Below are positions 27,680 to 36,453 of a stretch of DNA of 64,000 nt, one piece after another. The translations under genes and the position numbers were made by a program. Each line of letters starts with the position of its first letter. Position 1 is the stretch's first letter. The DNA is from Gemmobacter aquaticus (GTDB lineage Bacteria > Pseudomonadota > Alphaproteobacteria > Rhodobacterales > Rhodobacteraceae). Under the pieces are notes generated by a model. It made no database searches, was not told the DNA's origin, and saw nothing but the letters and a program-made list of their open reading frames with translations. Where the stretch lies: contig NZ_VOAK01000011.1 in assembly GCF_007859075.1 (NCBI RefSeq), positions 1 through 64,000 of the forward strand, given 5' to 3'.

Positions 27680-28585
27680 TCACAGCGCCCCCAGCGGGCC
27701 GCCGAAGCCTTCGGGGCCAGCAAGGTAGTCAAGAAAGCTGCGGGTCTTTGCGGGCAGGTAGCTGAGGTCGGGGTAGATTGCTGACAGAGCCACCGTAGGC
27801 GCGGGTAGGTCGGGAAGAAGCCGCTCTAGCTTTCCCTCAGCCAGGTAGCTGCGGCAAACGGGGTGGGGCATGATCGCAATGCCCATCCCTTCCAGCGCGG
27901 CCTGAAACAGCAGCGTCTCATTGGCGCTTTGCATGACGGGGGTCATGCGGACCTCGGGGGCATTGGGACCAAGCCCCAGACGGACCCGCCCCCCTGTACT
28001 GACCGGGCTGTAGGCAAGAAACGGCATGCCGTTCAGGTCTGCAACCTCTTGAGGGCGGCCGATCCGGTCCAGAAGCGGGGGGGCGGCGACGACGTGGAAG
28101 GTAATGTCCACCAAGCGCCGCGCAATGAGCCCCTCGTCCAGCGCCGGGCTGACTCGCAGGGCGAGGTCATAGCCGTCCTCGACCAGATTGACAGGCCTTC
28201 CGCTGAGGTCGAGATCGAGGGTCACCTCCGGGTACCGAGCGCGATAGGCCGCCAGCACGCGGACGAAGCCGGGCTCGGCCAGCCAGACCGGCAAGGACAT
28301 CTTCAGGGTCCCGCGCGGGTCGATGGTCGATTGCGCAAGCCGCGCCCCGGCCTCGTCCAACCCTTCCAGCAAGGGGCGCACGGCGGCAAGGTAGATCGCG
28401 CCCGCCTCGGTCAGGCTGACACTGCGGCTGGTGCGGTTGAGAAGCCGGGCACCCACCTCGGCCTCAATGTGCTGCACATGCTTGCTGGTCATCGCGGCCG
28501 AGATGTCCAGGCGGTCGGCGACGGCGGCGAAACTCCTCGCTTCGGCCACGGCGGCAAAGACCCGCAGGCTGAGAAGGCTGTCCAT
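27680..28585 (-). CDS. LysR-family transcriptional regulator
   Basis: A 301-residue protein: SLRVFAAVAEARSFAAVADR then LDISAAMTSKHVQHIEAEVG form the N-terminal helix-turn-helix, RTSRSVSLTEAG the linker, and residues 90-300 the periplasmic-binding-like effector domain. It belongs to the AaeR/YafC-like group (VNLVEDGYDLALRVSPAL). Start at 28585 has AAAGGGAAATC upstream. It is divergent from the DoxX-VOC-heme operon, so that operon is its likely target. Confidence 0.9.
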   Translation of the reverse strand: MDSLLSLRVFAAVAEARSFAAVADRLDISAAMTSKHVQHIEAEVGARLLNRTSRSVSLTEAGAIYLAAVRPLLEGLDEAGARLAQSTIDPRGTLKMSLPVWLAEPGFVRVLAAYRARYPEVTLDLDLSGRPVNLVEDGYDLALRVSPALDEGLIARRLVDITFHVVAAPPLLDRIGRPQEVADLNGMPFLAYSPVSTGGRVRLGLGPNAPEVRMTPVMQSANETLLFQAALEGMGIAIMPHPVCRSYLAEGKLERLLPDLPAPTVALSAIYPDLSYLPAKTRSFLDYLAGPEGFGGPLGAL

Positions 28586-28630
28586 GATTTCCCTTTGGTA
28601 AATCAAGCTATGATTCGGGCTTGGATCAAT

Positions 28631-28665
28631 TTTCCATAAGGAAATCTAGCGATGCAAAGATTTCC
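28631..28665. promoter_or_regulatory. candidate LysR operator
   Basis: TTTCCATAAGGAAA (28631-28644) runs into GGAAATC, which is repeated inverted as GATTTCC (28659-28665) after 12 bases. It lies 46 bp upstream of the LysR start and 158 bp before the divergent DoxX gene, a usual position for a LysR-type activator site. Binding is inferred from position and symmetry only. Confidence 0.5.
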
Positions 28666-28822
28666 GATCAATGCGCAATACTGACCATTATCGCAAAGAT
28701 CATCAACTGAGAGGAAAGACAGCCTTCGCCCTTGCGCCAATGATCAGAGGCGGCGGACCGAGTATCTTTTGGGGGCACAGAACAAAGGGGCCCCGCCCCC
28801 CCCAATAGCTAGAGGACAGACC

Positions 28823-29248
28823 ATGACCATGACTTCGACTGCTTCCGTAACCTCGAGCCGTGGCTGGAACATCGCCATCTGGGTAGGCCAGATCGCACTT
28901 GCAGGTCTTTACCTGATGGGGGCCTGGTTCCATTTTCTCTCACCGGAAGAGGCCGCAAAGATGGGCGCGGTCTGGATGTCGGAAGTGCCGATTGCACTGC
29001 CCCGGTTCATTGGAGTGATGGAAGTTCTTGGCGTGCTCGGGCTGATCCTGCCTGCTGCGACCCGCATCATGCCGCATCTGACCGTCTGGGCCGCGGCTGG
29101 CCTTCTGGGGATCCAGGCGCTCGCCATTCCGTTCCATGCCATCCGCGGCGAATTCGAGCCGCTCCCCTTCAACCTGGTCTACGTCGCACTGGCCGTGTTC
29201 GTCCTCTGGGGCCGCGCCCGGAAGGCACCCATCGCGCCTCGAGCCTGA
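28823..29248 (+). CDS. DoxX-like membrane protein
   Basis: A 141-residue protein with four membrane helices (IWVGQIALAGLYLMGAWFHF; RFIGVMEVLGVLGLILPAAT; LTVWAAAGLLGIQALAIPFH; PFNLVYVALAVFVLWGRAR). The pattern fits the DoxX-like family of small quinone-linked or redox membrane proteins. It is the first gene of the rightward operon divergent from LysR and is 23 bp from the VOC gene. Confidence 0.75.
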   Translation: MTMTSTASVTSSRGWNIAIWVGQIALAGLYLMGAWFHFLSPEEAAKMGAVWMSEVPIALPRFIGVMEVLGVLGLILPAATRIMPHLTVWAAAGLLGIQALAIPFHAIRGEFEPLPFNLVYVALAVFVLWGRARKAPIAPRA

Positions 29249-29271
29249 TCCTCACCCCACAGGAGACCGAC

Positions 29272-30207
29272 ATGGAAACCGCAGCCCTCGCCCTTGCCCG
29301 GCAACGCGCAGCCGACAACCTTCCCGAACGGCTGACTTGGGGCCCGCTGACCTTGTCGGTCACCAACCTTGACCGCGCCGTGGCGTTCTGGACCGAAGTC
29401 ACCGGTTTCTTGCGCCGCCCCGACGAGGGGCCGGGCGTCGCGCTTGGCACCCCCGACCGGACACTGGTCGTGCTTGCCCCCGGCGCCACCAGTCCGGTCA
29501 CGAAGGGATATGCGGGCATGTACCATGTGGCCTTCGGGATGCCTTCACAGGCCGAATTCTCGCGCCGGATGCAGCGGTTCATAGGTCTGGGTGTTCACTT
29601 CTCACCAGTAGATCACCTGATGTCGAAGGCAATGTATCTTGACGATCCCGATGGCCACGGCATCGAGATCGCCTATGAGACGCCCGAACGCTTTGGCCGG
29701 TTCAGTTTTGACGGCGGCCGCTTTGCCATGTTCGACGCACAAGGCCGCCCCCATAGCGGGCGCGAGCGGCTCGATCTGCGGGCCGAACTGGCTGGGGCCG
29801 ATGGCACTGATCCGGCCCTGCCTCTGCACCGAGATGCGACGGTCGCGCATCTGCACTTGCACGTGCCAGCCCTTGACCCTTCGCTCAGCTGGTTCGAGAC
29901 CTTAGGGTTTGCGCGCAACCTGAACCTGCCCGACTTCGGCATGGCGGACATGGGGACGGGTGCGCCCTACACCCACCGGCTGGCGATGAACCTCTGGGCG
30001 GGCTCCGGAGTGCGGCCGGCGCCGCGCAACTCGGCCCGGCTTTTGTCCTACCGGCTGGAGGCGGCCGACGCCGATATCTTCGCCTCCGCGAAGGTGCAGC
30101 TGGCTCAAGACCCGGCAACGGGCGTCTTGAGCGGCACCGATCCCGCCGGTGTCAACCTGACCCTGGCCCTGCGCGCCACCGAACACGAGAAGGATGACGC
30201 AGCATGA
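29272..30207 (+). CDS. two-domain VOC protein (extradiol dioxygenase-like)
   Basis: A 311-residue protein with two vicinal-oxygen-chelate modules. Module 1: LTWGPLTLSVTNLDRAVAFW...MYHVAFGMPSQAEF...DDPDGHGIEIAYETPER; module 2: ATVAHLHLHVPALDPSLSWF...YTHRLAMNLWAG. His and Glu metal ligands (YHVAF, GIEIAYE, HLHLHV) are present. It resembles CatE-type catechol 2,3-dioxygenases (Bacillus YfiE-like). Ring cleavage of an aromatic is plausible but unproven. Its last codon overlaps the next gene by ATGA. Confidence 0.75.
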   Translation: METAALALARQRAADNLPERLTWGPLTLSVTNLDRAVAFWTEVTGFLRRPDEGPGVALGTPDRTLVVLAPGATSPVTKGYAGMYHVAFGMPSQAEFSRRMQRFIGLGVHFSPVDHLMSKAMYLDDPDGHGIEIAYETPERFGRFSFDGGRFAMFDAQGRPHSGRERLDLRAELAGADGTDPALPLHRDATVAHLHLHVPALDPSLSWFETLGFARNLNLPDFGMADMGTGAPYTHRLAMNLWAGSGVRPAPRNSARLLSYRLEAADADIFASAKVQLAQDPATGVLSGTDPAGVNLTLALRATEHEKDDAA

Positions 30208-30854
30208 CCCTGCAAAGTCCGATCGAAACAGCCCCCGCGCCTACACCCTCTCTGCTGCGGCGCCTTCTCTACCCCTACGGCCTCTGGGCGCTTTTCGCCT
30301 TGCCCGGTGTGGCGATGACCGTGGCGATCTTCATCTCGGCCACTCCCGCGACGATGATCCACGAGATGATCCATCCCGCGGGCGAGTTCTCGGCCCGCTT
30401 CCTGATTGTCGCGATGATGGCCACACCGCTTGCCATGCTGCTGCGCGGCTGGCGCGGGCCGCAGTGGATGAAGAAGAACCGCCGCTATCTGGGCGTCGCG
30501 GCCTTCGGCTATGCCCTTCTGCACACGGTGCTCTACCTGATCGACAGGGCCACGCTGGACTCGGTACTGTCAGACCTTCCGAAGTTCGATATCTGGACCG
30601 GCTGGGTTGCCTTCCTGATCTTCGTGCCGCTGGCCATCACCTCGCATGACTGGTTCGTGCGCCGCATGGGCACCTGGTGGAAGGGACTTCAGCGCTGGAC
30701 CTATGCCGCCGCCGTGCTGACACTCGCTCACTGGGCCACGCTGAACGACTGGGGCGGTGTTGCCCCGGTGCTGATCCACTTCGGCCCGCTGTTCGCGCTT
30801 GAGACCTACCGCATCTGCTACTGGTATCTGCGCCCCCGCCCCACCTCCGCCTGA
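30204..30854 (+). CDS. MsrQ/YedZ-like heme membrane protein
   Basis: A 216-residue protein with about six helices of the ferric-reductase-like fold. FSARFLIVAMMATPLAMLLR...YLGVAAFGYALLHTVLYLI...FVRRMGTWWKGLQRWTYAAA then VLTLAHW match MsrQ in order, with His in LLHT and LAHW as heme b ligands. MsrQ normally feeds electrons to the periplasmic reductase MsrP, but no msrP adjoins here; the partner may be a neighbour in this operon. Coupled by ATGA to the VOC gene. Confidence 0.75.
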   Translation: MTLQSPIETAPAPTPSLLRRLLYPYGLWALFALPGVAMTVAIFISATPATMIHEMIHPAGEFSARFLIVAMMATPLAMLLRGWRGPQWMKKNRRYLGVAAFGYALLHTVLYLIDRATLDSVLSDLPKFDIWTGWVAFLIFVPLAITSHDWFVRRMGTWWKGLQRWTYAAAVLTLAHWATLNDWGGVAPVLIHFGPLFALETYRICYWYLRPRPTSA

Positions 30855-30881
30855 CCCAGCCCTTAGCCAGGAGACCCCATC

Positions 30882-31382
30882 ATGGCCATCGCCCCCACCG
30901 CCTACCGCCCTGCCCAGATCTGGCTGCACTGGATCGTCGTCATCGGAGTCATCCTGCAGATCGGCTTCAACAGCGCCATCGTCGCTGTCGTCGATGCGCG
31001 AGAAGCCGGGCAGGTCCCCACTGATGCCGACATAACCTGGGCCTGGTTCCATGTCGGCATCGGCAGCGTGATCCTCTTGTCCGTCATTGCCCGCCTTGTC
31101 TTGCGCTTCCGCCATGGTGTGCCCGGCCATGCCCCCGGCACATCGGCCGCACAGGCGCGCATCGCCAGCATCATGCACAACACGCTTTATGGCCTTCTGC
31201 TGGCCATGGTCGTCACCGGCATGCTGACCTGGAACGAGATCGTCCCCCTCGGTGGCCTGCATTTCGCCCTCAGCACGGCGCTATTCTTCGCGGCTCTCGC
31301 CCATGGCCTTGCCGCCATCTTCAACCAGTTCGTGCGCAAGGATGGCACACTGGCGCGGATGGTCCCCGCGCTGCGGAAGTGA
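30882..31382 (+). CDS. cytochrome b561-family protein
   Basis: A 166-residue protein with four membrane helices. Histidines in IWLHWIVV, WAWFHVGIG, SIMHNTLYG and LAHGLAAIF are at positions that bind two b hemes in bacterial b561 proteins. It would pass electrons between the quinol pool and a periplasmic acceptor. It closes the DoxX-VOC-MsrQ-like operon, suggesting a membrane redox chain. Confidence 0.8.
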   Translation: MAIAPTAYRPAQIWLHWIVVIGVILQIGFNSAIVAVVDAREAGQVPTDADITWAWFHVGIGSVILLSVIARLVLRFRHGVPGHAPGTSAAQARIASIMHNTLYGLLLAMVVTGMLTWNEIVPLGGLHFALSTALFFAALAHGLAAIFNQFVRKDGTLARMVPALRK

Positions 31383-31407
31383 GGTGCCATGTCCAGCCCT
31401 GACACCC

Positions 31408-31456
31408 TGGCCTGTCAATCGGCTTGCAAAACTGACCGCCTGTCGGCGTCCGAGAT
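31408..31456. repeat. IS21-end-like remnant
   Basis: CTGTCAATCGGCTTGCAAAA then CTGACCGCCTGTCGGCGTCC and GAGATTACCCCC form spaced blocks like the ends of IS21-family elements, and the second half matches the sequence at 12367-12400 read on the other strand. No istA or istB lies nearby. A 33-codon open frame across it is accidental. Confidence 0.45.
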
Positions 31457-31542
31457 TACCCCCTTGCGCTTCGTCGAGATCAGGGCCTGAGCCGACGGAA
31501 CTGATCACAGACTGGAGGCGGGGCACGCCCTGATCGCGGTTA

Positions 31543-32394
31543 GGCCGTGTTGGACAAAAGGGATTCACAGGGCGGTCAGAACGTGATTCAAGCTGGTATC
31601 TGTGATGGGGACCAGCTTGGCACGAGCCCTGATGTCGGACGTTGAGTGGGCGTTTCACGAGCGCTTCAACCTGGCGATCCGAGCCCTGAACGGGCGCAAA
31701 CCCATGAACCATCGGCTTGTTCTGGATGGGATTTTCAGGGTTGCACGCATCGGTTCGCCGTGGCGTGACCTGCCGGAGGAATTCGGAAAGTGGTCGTCGA
31801 TCTATCGCCAGTTCCGACGCTAGACGCTGGCCGGGTTCTGGGAGGGGATACTGAAGGCCCTGAACGAGAGCGCGCTGGTCCCGGACAGGCTCCAGATGAT
31901 CGACAGCACTATGGTCCGCGCTCATCATCAGGCAGCGGCCGCTAAAGGGGGCCTCCGCGACAAGGTCTCGGCCGTTCGCGTGGTGGCTTCACGACCAAGA
32001 TCCACCTTCGCGTCAAAGCTGCGGGCCTGCCCATGAGATCGACCATCACGCCGGGCCAGACGTCGGACTATCTGGGCTTCGACTTGGTCATGGACAACAA
32101 CCTGCCAGAGCCCTGCGTCCTGCTGGCGAATTGCGGCTATGACTCTGCCAAGGTTCGAGAAACCATGGATGCGCGAAACGGCGTGCCGGTCATCCCGATG
32201 CGCAAGTCCCCAAAGCTGCGCGTCACCGTGGATCGCTCCCTCTACCGATTGCGCAACTTGGTCGAGCGCCGCTTCAACAAGCTGGAAAACGCCCGCCGCG
32301 TCGCAACCGTCTACGACAAGACCGCCGAGAGCTTCCTGGGCTTCATCGACATCACTTCCATCCGCCTGTGGCTACACCATTTGTCAACATGACC
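31543..32394 (+). mobile_element. inactive IS5-family (IS427-like) element
   Basis: Ends: GGCCGTGTTGGACAAAAG at the left and ATTTGTCAACATGACC at the right are imperfect inverted repeats. The length of about 850 bp is right for IS427-group elements. The transposase is broken in two places (see next entry). No clear target duplication remains. Confidence 0.7.
31602..32392 (+). pseudogene. IS5-family transposase, nonsense and frameshift
   Basis: The first part (LSDVEWAFHERFNLAIRALN...MNHRLVLDGIFRVARIGSPW then RDLPEEFGKWSSIYRQFRR) ends at a TAG at about 31821. The frame continues TLAGFWEGILKALNESALVP...LQMIDSTMVRAHHQAAAAKG with the first DDE aspartate (IDST). Near 31960-32030 the frame shifts, then RSTITPGQTSDYLGFDLVMD...LLANCGYDSAKVRE (second Asp) and LYRLRNLVERRFNKLENARR (catalytic Glu) follow. 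It cannot make active transposase unless by shifting and read-through. Confidence 0.85.
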
Positions 32395-32620
32395 TGGTGG
32401 CGGGATGAACCGCGACCGACAAAATGGCCCAGAAGGCTAACTCAGATCAGCCTTGAGGAAGGCGTTCCCGGCTATTGGGATAATCAAGTCAGCTTTTGTT
32501 TTCAGTCCTCATGCGGTGCCTGGACGCATGAACGCGCCGTGTCCGTACCAGAGGTAGTGCAAGGCCCACCAGGATGACCAAATGGTCTCCAGAGAGGCGC
32601 AACATTGAAGGAAGCCCCAG

Positions 32621-34474
32621 ATGATGACTTCCAAATCGCGCAAGACTACCACGGCAATGCTCGCGGTGTTGTCGCTGATGCAACCGGTGCCGGCTTCGAC
32701 ACAGGTCCTTAAGGGCGCCAACGATAACGAAAACGGAGCGATGTCGGATCGGAAAGAGCGCCGCGACCGTGTCGAGGCCCGTTCGTTCGAAGAAATTTGT
32801 GCCGAGGCAATGATTGCAGATCCGCGCGCCTGCGCAGCCCTGATCCGCGACCTTAAGGCAAAGGCCGAACTCAAAGCCCGAGCAGCGACCGACAAGGCTG
32901 GACAGGCCGCGATCGAAGCCAAGGCAGCGGGAAAACTGGCGAAGGAGACCAAGGGCGCTGAAAAAGGTAAGGCCAAGGCAGTGGCAGCGAGGCTCGCCCG
33001 CGAGGCGGATGTCGCCGCAGCCCAGGCCAAGGTGGCGACTGAAACCGCCGAATTGCTTGCGGCCCAGGCACAAGCGGCTGAACAAGCCGCGGACGGCGAG
33101 GCGCAAGCACGGGCGAAAGCTGCCGCATTTGCTAAGGCCCAGGTGGATGCCAAGGTCGCGGCTGACACGACTGAGCAAGCCCAGTCCGAGGCCCAGTCCG
33201 AGGCCGAGGATATGGCGGATGCCAAGGCTGGGACAGAAGCAGAATCCGTTGCTGGTGACCAACAAACCGTAGAGGACACTGCCGCCGCAGAATCTGAACA
33301 ACCCGCTCCTGCGGCAGGTGCGGACGACTGTCCGGCCCAGGTCATCGATGCGGACGGAACAATCCGCTGCGTAGATGCGCTGACGTCCGACGCTATGGCA
33401 GCGATTGCGGTCGGGTCTGATGCCGGGACCGAGGAGCAGGCCGAGGTAATCACCGAGACCGTCACAGAGAGCAAGCACCGCTCCAGCAGCGAGGAATTCG
33501 GCCATAGCGACCCGGTTGAGGAAACAGCGGGCAAGGAGGCCGGCGACGGTAATGCGACCGTTGCGGCCAAGGCGCAACCCGACACCGGACTGAGCGATCT
33601 TGAAAAGGCGGGCCTGATTTTCCTAGGCGCCGTAGCGGTCGGGGCGATCCTGTCCAACGGTCAGCGGGTGGAAACCAACACCGGCGATCGGGTGATCGTG
33701 CAGGAGGACGACGGATCCTTCCGGGTTCTGAAGGATGACGATGCTCTGCTTCGCCAGCCGGGATCAAAGGTGCGCACGGAACGCTTCAACGATGGTTCGA
33801 CCCGTACCACTGTTACGCGTGCCGATGGCACCCGGATCGTCACCATCCGCGATTCCTCGGGACGCGCGCTGCGCCGCATGCGCATCGAGCCGGACGGGCG
33901 CGAGTATCTTTTGATCGACGACACACGCACCTTCGAGCCCGTGACCGTCGAGGAGTTGCCCAGTCCTGCCCAGGACGCTTACGATTATCGGGAGGCATCC
34001 GACGCAGAAAGCCTGCGCCTAGCACTGCTTGCTGCCGAGAGGCGCGACATCGGCCGCAGTTTCAGCCTGCGCCAAGTGCGGGAATATGCCGAAGTGCGCG
34101 CACTGGCGCCTGTGATCAACCTGCAGTCCATCACTTTCGCAACGAACTCTGCCGCTCTTCAGCCATCGCAGGCAGAACAACTGCGACAGATGGGTCTGTT
34201 GATGCGCGAACTGATCACAAAGGATCCGACCGAGTTGTTCCTCGTCGAAGGCCATACCGATGCGATGGGAAGCGCGAGTTATAACCTGCTTCTGTCGGAT
34301 CGGAGGGCAGAGTCGGTGGCGCTCGCCTTCAGCGAGTATTTCGGGGTTCCCGCCGAAAACATGGTCGTTCAGGGCTATGGCGAGAGCTTTCTGCGGGTTC
34401 CTACCCAGGAGGCTGAAAGGGTGAACCGTCGCGTGGCTGTCCGCCGCATCACGCGGCTTCTGTATCGCTATTGA
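32621..34474 (+). CDS. OmpA-family protein with long Ala/Lys/Glu coiled coil
   Basis: A 617-residue envelope protein. A signal-like start (MMTSKSRKTTTAMLAVLSLM) is followed by a long coiled coil (residues about 60-220, runs of A, K, E, Q), an acidic low-complexity part, a hydrophobic segment (EKAGLIFLGAVAVGAILSNG, about residue 327) and a C-terminal OmpA domain (NLQSITFATNSAALQPSQAE; VEGHTDAMGSASYNLLLSDR then RAESVALAF). NxxLSxxRAxxV, which binds diaminopimelate of peptidoglycan, is intact. Likely a peptidoglycan anchor or spacer; between two IS remnants, so its neighbours say little. Confidence 0.8.
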   Translation: MMTSKSRKTTTAMLAVLSLMQPVPASTQVLKGANDNENGAMSDRKERRDRVEARSFEEICAEAMIADPRACAALIRDLKAKAELKARAATDKAGQAAIEAKAAGKLAKETKGAEKGKAKAVAARLAREADVAAAQAKVATETAELLAAQAQAAEQAADGEAQARAKAAAFAKAQVDAKVAADTTEQAQSEAQSEAEDMADAKAGTEAESVAGDQQTVEDTAAAESEQPAPAAGADDCPAQVIDADGTIRCVDALTSDAMAAIAVGSDAGTEEQAEVITETVTESKHRSSSEEFGHSDPVEETAGKEAGDGNATVAAKAQPDTGLSDLEKAGLIFLGAVAVGAILSNGQRVETNTGDRVIVQEDDGSFRVLKDDDALLRQPGSKVRTERFNDGSTRTTVTRADGTRIVTIRDSSGRALRRMRIEPDGREYLLIDDTRTFEPVTVEELPSPAQDAYDYREASDAESLRLALLAAERRDIGRSFSLRQVREYAEVRALAPVINLQSITFATNSAALQPSQAEQLRQMGLLMRELITKDPTELFLVEGHTDAMGSASYNLLLSDRRAESVALAFSEYFGVPAENMVVQGYGESFLRVPTQEAERVNRRVAVRRITRLLYRY

Positions 34475-34775
34475 TGCGCTGCACACTGGCGGCAGGATGT
34501 GTGATTGCCGCTGAGAACTGACCCACCCTTCAATTATGTTCTGTGGGGCATGTTTGGGTCAATGCACTTGCGGCTCCCTTAATTGGTTTGACGGCTGCCG
34601 TCGATTGGCCTGTGAATAGCCCCGGGTTTTCTAGACGCCTTCGTGTCTCATCATCTGCCGCCGTTAGAACTCAGCAGGCGAAAGGCTCCCGTTCCGCGCA
34701 TGCTTGCGCTTCGGGTTGTAGTGGACTTGCCCGGGAAAAGTGGAGAGCACCAACTGAGGGACCAGGAGGTGGTCT

Positions 34776-35015
34776 ATGGGAAACGGGGACAGGCCGACGC
34801 CGGAGTTTCGGCGTGAAGCGGTGCGGCTGGCACAGACCAGCGGCCGGACGCGGCGGGAGATCGCGGAGGATCTGGGCATCGGGCTGTCGACGCTGACGCG
34901 ATGGCTTGTTCAGGAGCGCGATGCATCTGAGCCGAGTGAGGCACCGGTCGATGTCCATGACAAGTTGATGAGGCTGCGGCAGGACAATGCGGTCCTGAAG
35001 CAGGAGCGTGACATC
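34776..35015 (+). pseudogene. IS3-family OrfA fragment
   Basis: RPTPEFRREAVRLAQTSGRT then RREIAEDLGIGLSTLTRWL is the OrfA helix-turn-helix, and HDKLMRLRQDNAVLKQERDI the start of the leucine zipper. Homology stops at ERDI (about 35015), where a second OrfA fragment on the other strand abuts. A left IS end (tggacttgcccggg) is visible near 34720. The frame runs on for 80 unrelated codons. Confidence 0.75.
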
Positions 35016-35019
35016 TTTA

Positions 35020-35186
35020 TCGGCATCACCCGAGGTTGCCTTCGCAAACTTGCGCTTCTAGGCAAAGAGCGAGTGCAAACTCACCCCCAAGCGTTCCGAC
35101 ACCTCTTTGATCGGGAAGCCCCGATCGGTGATCTGCGCAACCGCATCACGCTTGAAATCGTCGCTGAAATTGCCGGTGCCCATCAT
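35020..35186 (-). pseudogene. second IS3-family OrfA fragment, amber-mutated
   Basis: On the minus strand from 35186: MMGTGNFSDDFKRDAVAQIT then DRGFPIKEVSERLGVSLHSL, a typical OrfA start. In LFA-stop-KRKFAKATSGD the expected Trp codon (TGG) has become TAG. The fragment ends where it meets the plus-strand OrfA remnant, a tail-to-tail junction of two dead elements. Confidence 0.75.
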
Positions 35187-35270
35187 GGCCTCCTTGCCTC
35201 ACAGTCAGCAAAGAAGACCCCCAAGAAACATGGGGCTATTCAGTTCCGGGGTGAAACGCAGGTGGTGTAG

Positions 35271-35286
35271 GTCGGCACATGCCGAC
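35271..35286. promoter_or_regulatory. 16-bp perfect palindromic arm pair
   Basis: GTCGGCA-CA-TGCCGAC, seven-base arms around a two-base centre, 157 bp upstream of the first Tat-tagged dehydrogenase. It could be an operator or the edge of the IS3 remnant. Not found again upstream of the barrel gene. Confidence 0.35.
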
Positions 35287-35361
35287 CAGTCATTACGTTG
35301 AACCCACGACATCAATACCTCAGGGGGGTGGTGCCTTGGAGCAAACGGCTACGGTGCCAGA

Positions 35362-35376
35362 TACCCAAAATGGGCA
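35362..35376. promoter_or_regulatory. inverted-repeat motif TACCCAAAATGGGCA
   Basis: A six-base inverted repeat (TACCCA/TGGGCA, one mismatch) around AAA, 67 bp before the ATG of the first dehydrogenase. An almost identical copy lies 86 bp before the barrel gene at 39950-39964. Candidate shared operator. Confidence 0.5.
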
Positions 35377-35411
35377 CACACTCTCTTGTGGTCTGGTGGA
35401 TGGCCTTTACG

Positions 35412-35422
35412 CTTTGGCAAAG
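35412..35422. promoter_or_regulatory. palindrome CTTTGGCAAAG
   Basis: A symmetric 11-mer 21 bp before the ATG of the first dehydrogenase. The same 11-mer occurs at 39986-39996 and a one-base variant at 40100-40110, in both cases in the control region of the barrel gene. Always near the TACCCA motif. Confidence 0.45.
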
Positions 35423-35442
35423 AAAATCCATGGGAGAAGCAG

Positions 35443-36453
35443 ATGGAACGGCGCGATGTGCTGAAAGCTGCAGCCTTGACAGCGACGACTGCAGCAACGC
35501 TGGGTGGCATCATGGGCGGCGGGGTCACCCCCGCATCGGCGCAGGGCACCAAGGGTGTTGGTGTGATCGACATTCCGCCGGTCGACCCGGCCTATTTCGT
35601 GCCTGGCAGGTTCACGGGCAAGACGATGATTGTAACCGGCTCGGCCCGGGGTTTGGGTGCCGGGGCAGCCATCCGCGCGGCGCGTGAGGGGGCGAATGTC
35701 GTCGGCGTCGACATCCTGGGCGACCTTGGGCAATCGGTGATCGACGCCATCGTGGCCGAGGGCGGCAAGGCAGTGTTCGTGGCCGGCGACATTGCAGACG
35801 AGGACACCTCAACCAGGATGATCGCCGCGGCGGTGGACAATTTCGGTGGGCTTGATCTTGCGATCAACAATGCCGGGGTGATGGACGGGGCATTTCCGGG
35901 TGATCCGCCAGACTATGCCAGCCAGAAGGACCTGGTATTCGCGCGCCTGCATGAAAGTACCGATGCCTATTGGGAGGGCGTGATCCGCACAAACATTACC
36001 GGCACCTGGCGCAACCTGCGGGCGGAACTGAAGCAGATGGTCGCCCAGGGCCGCGGCGGGGCCATCGTCAACGTCGGCTCGATCGCCGGGCTGACCGGGC
36101 TTGCCGGCAACCCGGCCTATGTCACGACAAAGCATGCCGTCAACGGCATGACCCGCAACGCGGCAGTGGACTACGCGCCCTATGGCATCCGCGTGAACTC
36201 GGTCAACATGGCCGCAACGGACACGCCGATGATCGCTCGGGCGGGGGCAATGGTGGCCGCCTCGATGGCAGAGGTCCAGGGGCCAACCATGGGCCGGGTC
36301 AAGACTCAAAGCCTTCTTGCCTATGCCGACAGCGCCAATCGGCCTTCAACAGTGGCCGAACAGGTTGCCATGATGCTGTTTCTGCTGTCTCCTGAAGCCT
36401 CAAACTTCACGGGGGCGCTTTATGCCACGGATGGCGGCTGGACGACCTACTGA
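35443..36453 (+). CDS. Tat-exported short-chain dehydrogenase, first paralogue
   Basis: A 336-residue protein. MERRDVLKAAALTATTAATL has the twin arginines, a long hydrophobic run and cleavage at TPASA-Q, a Tat signal. The SDR core follows: TGSARGLGAGAA (TGxxxGxG), NVVGVDIL (acidic end of beta-2, favouring NAD), INNAGVMDG, catalytic Ser in VNVGSIAG and YVTTK (YxxxK). With all catalytic residues present it should be an active NAD-dependent oxidoreductase in the periplasm, folded with cofactor before export. GGAGAAGC precedes the ATG. Substrate unknown; its paralogue lies at 37009-38058. Confidence 0.85.
   Translation: MERRDVLKAAALTATTAATLGGIMGGGVTPASAQGTKGVGVIDIPPVDPAYFVPGRFTGKTMIVTGSARGLGAGAAIRAAREGANVVGVDILGDLGQSVIDAIVAEGGKAVFVAGDIADEDTSTRMIAAAVDNFGGLDLAINNAGVMDGAFPGDPPDYASQKDLVFARLHESTDAYWEGVIRTNITGTWRNLRAELKQMVAQGRGGAIVNVGSIAGLTGLAGNPAYVTTKHAVNGMTRNAAVDYAPYGIRVNSVNMAATDTPMIARAGAMVAASMAEVQGPTMGRVKTQSLLAYADSANRPSTVAEQVAMMLFLLSPEASNFTGALYATDGGWTTY

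Noticed and set aside
31389-31490. 33-codon frame after the cytochrome b561 gene
   Set aside because: It runs across sequence blocks that look like an IS21 end, so the frame is more likely chance than a gene.
31543-32394. IS5-family element as active
   Set aside because: The transposase has a nonsense codon and a later frame change, and the ends match only imperfectly.
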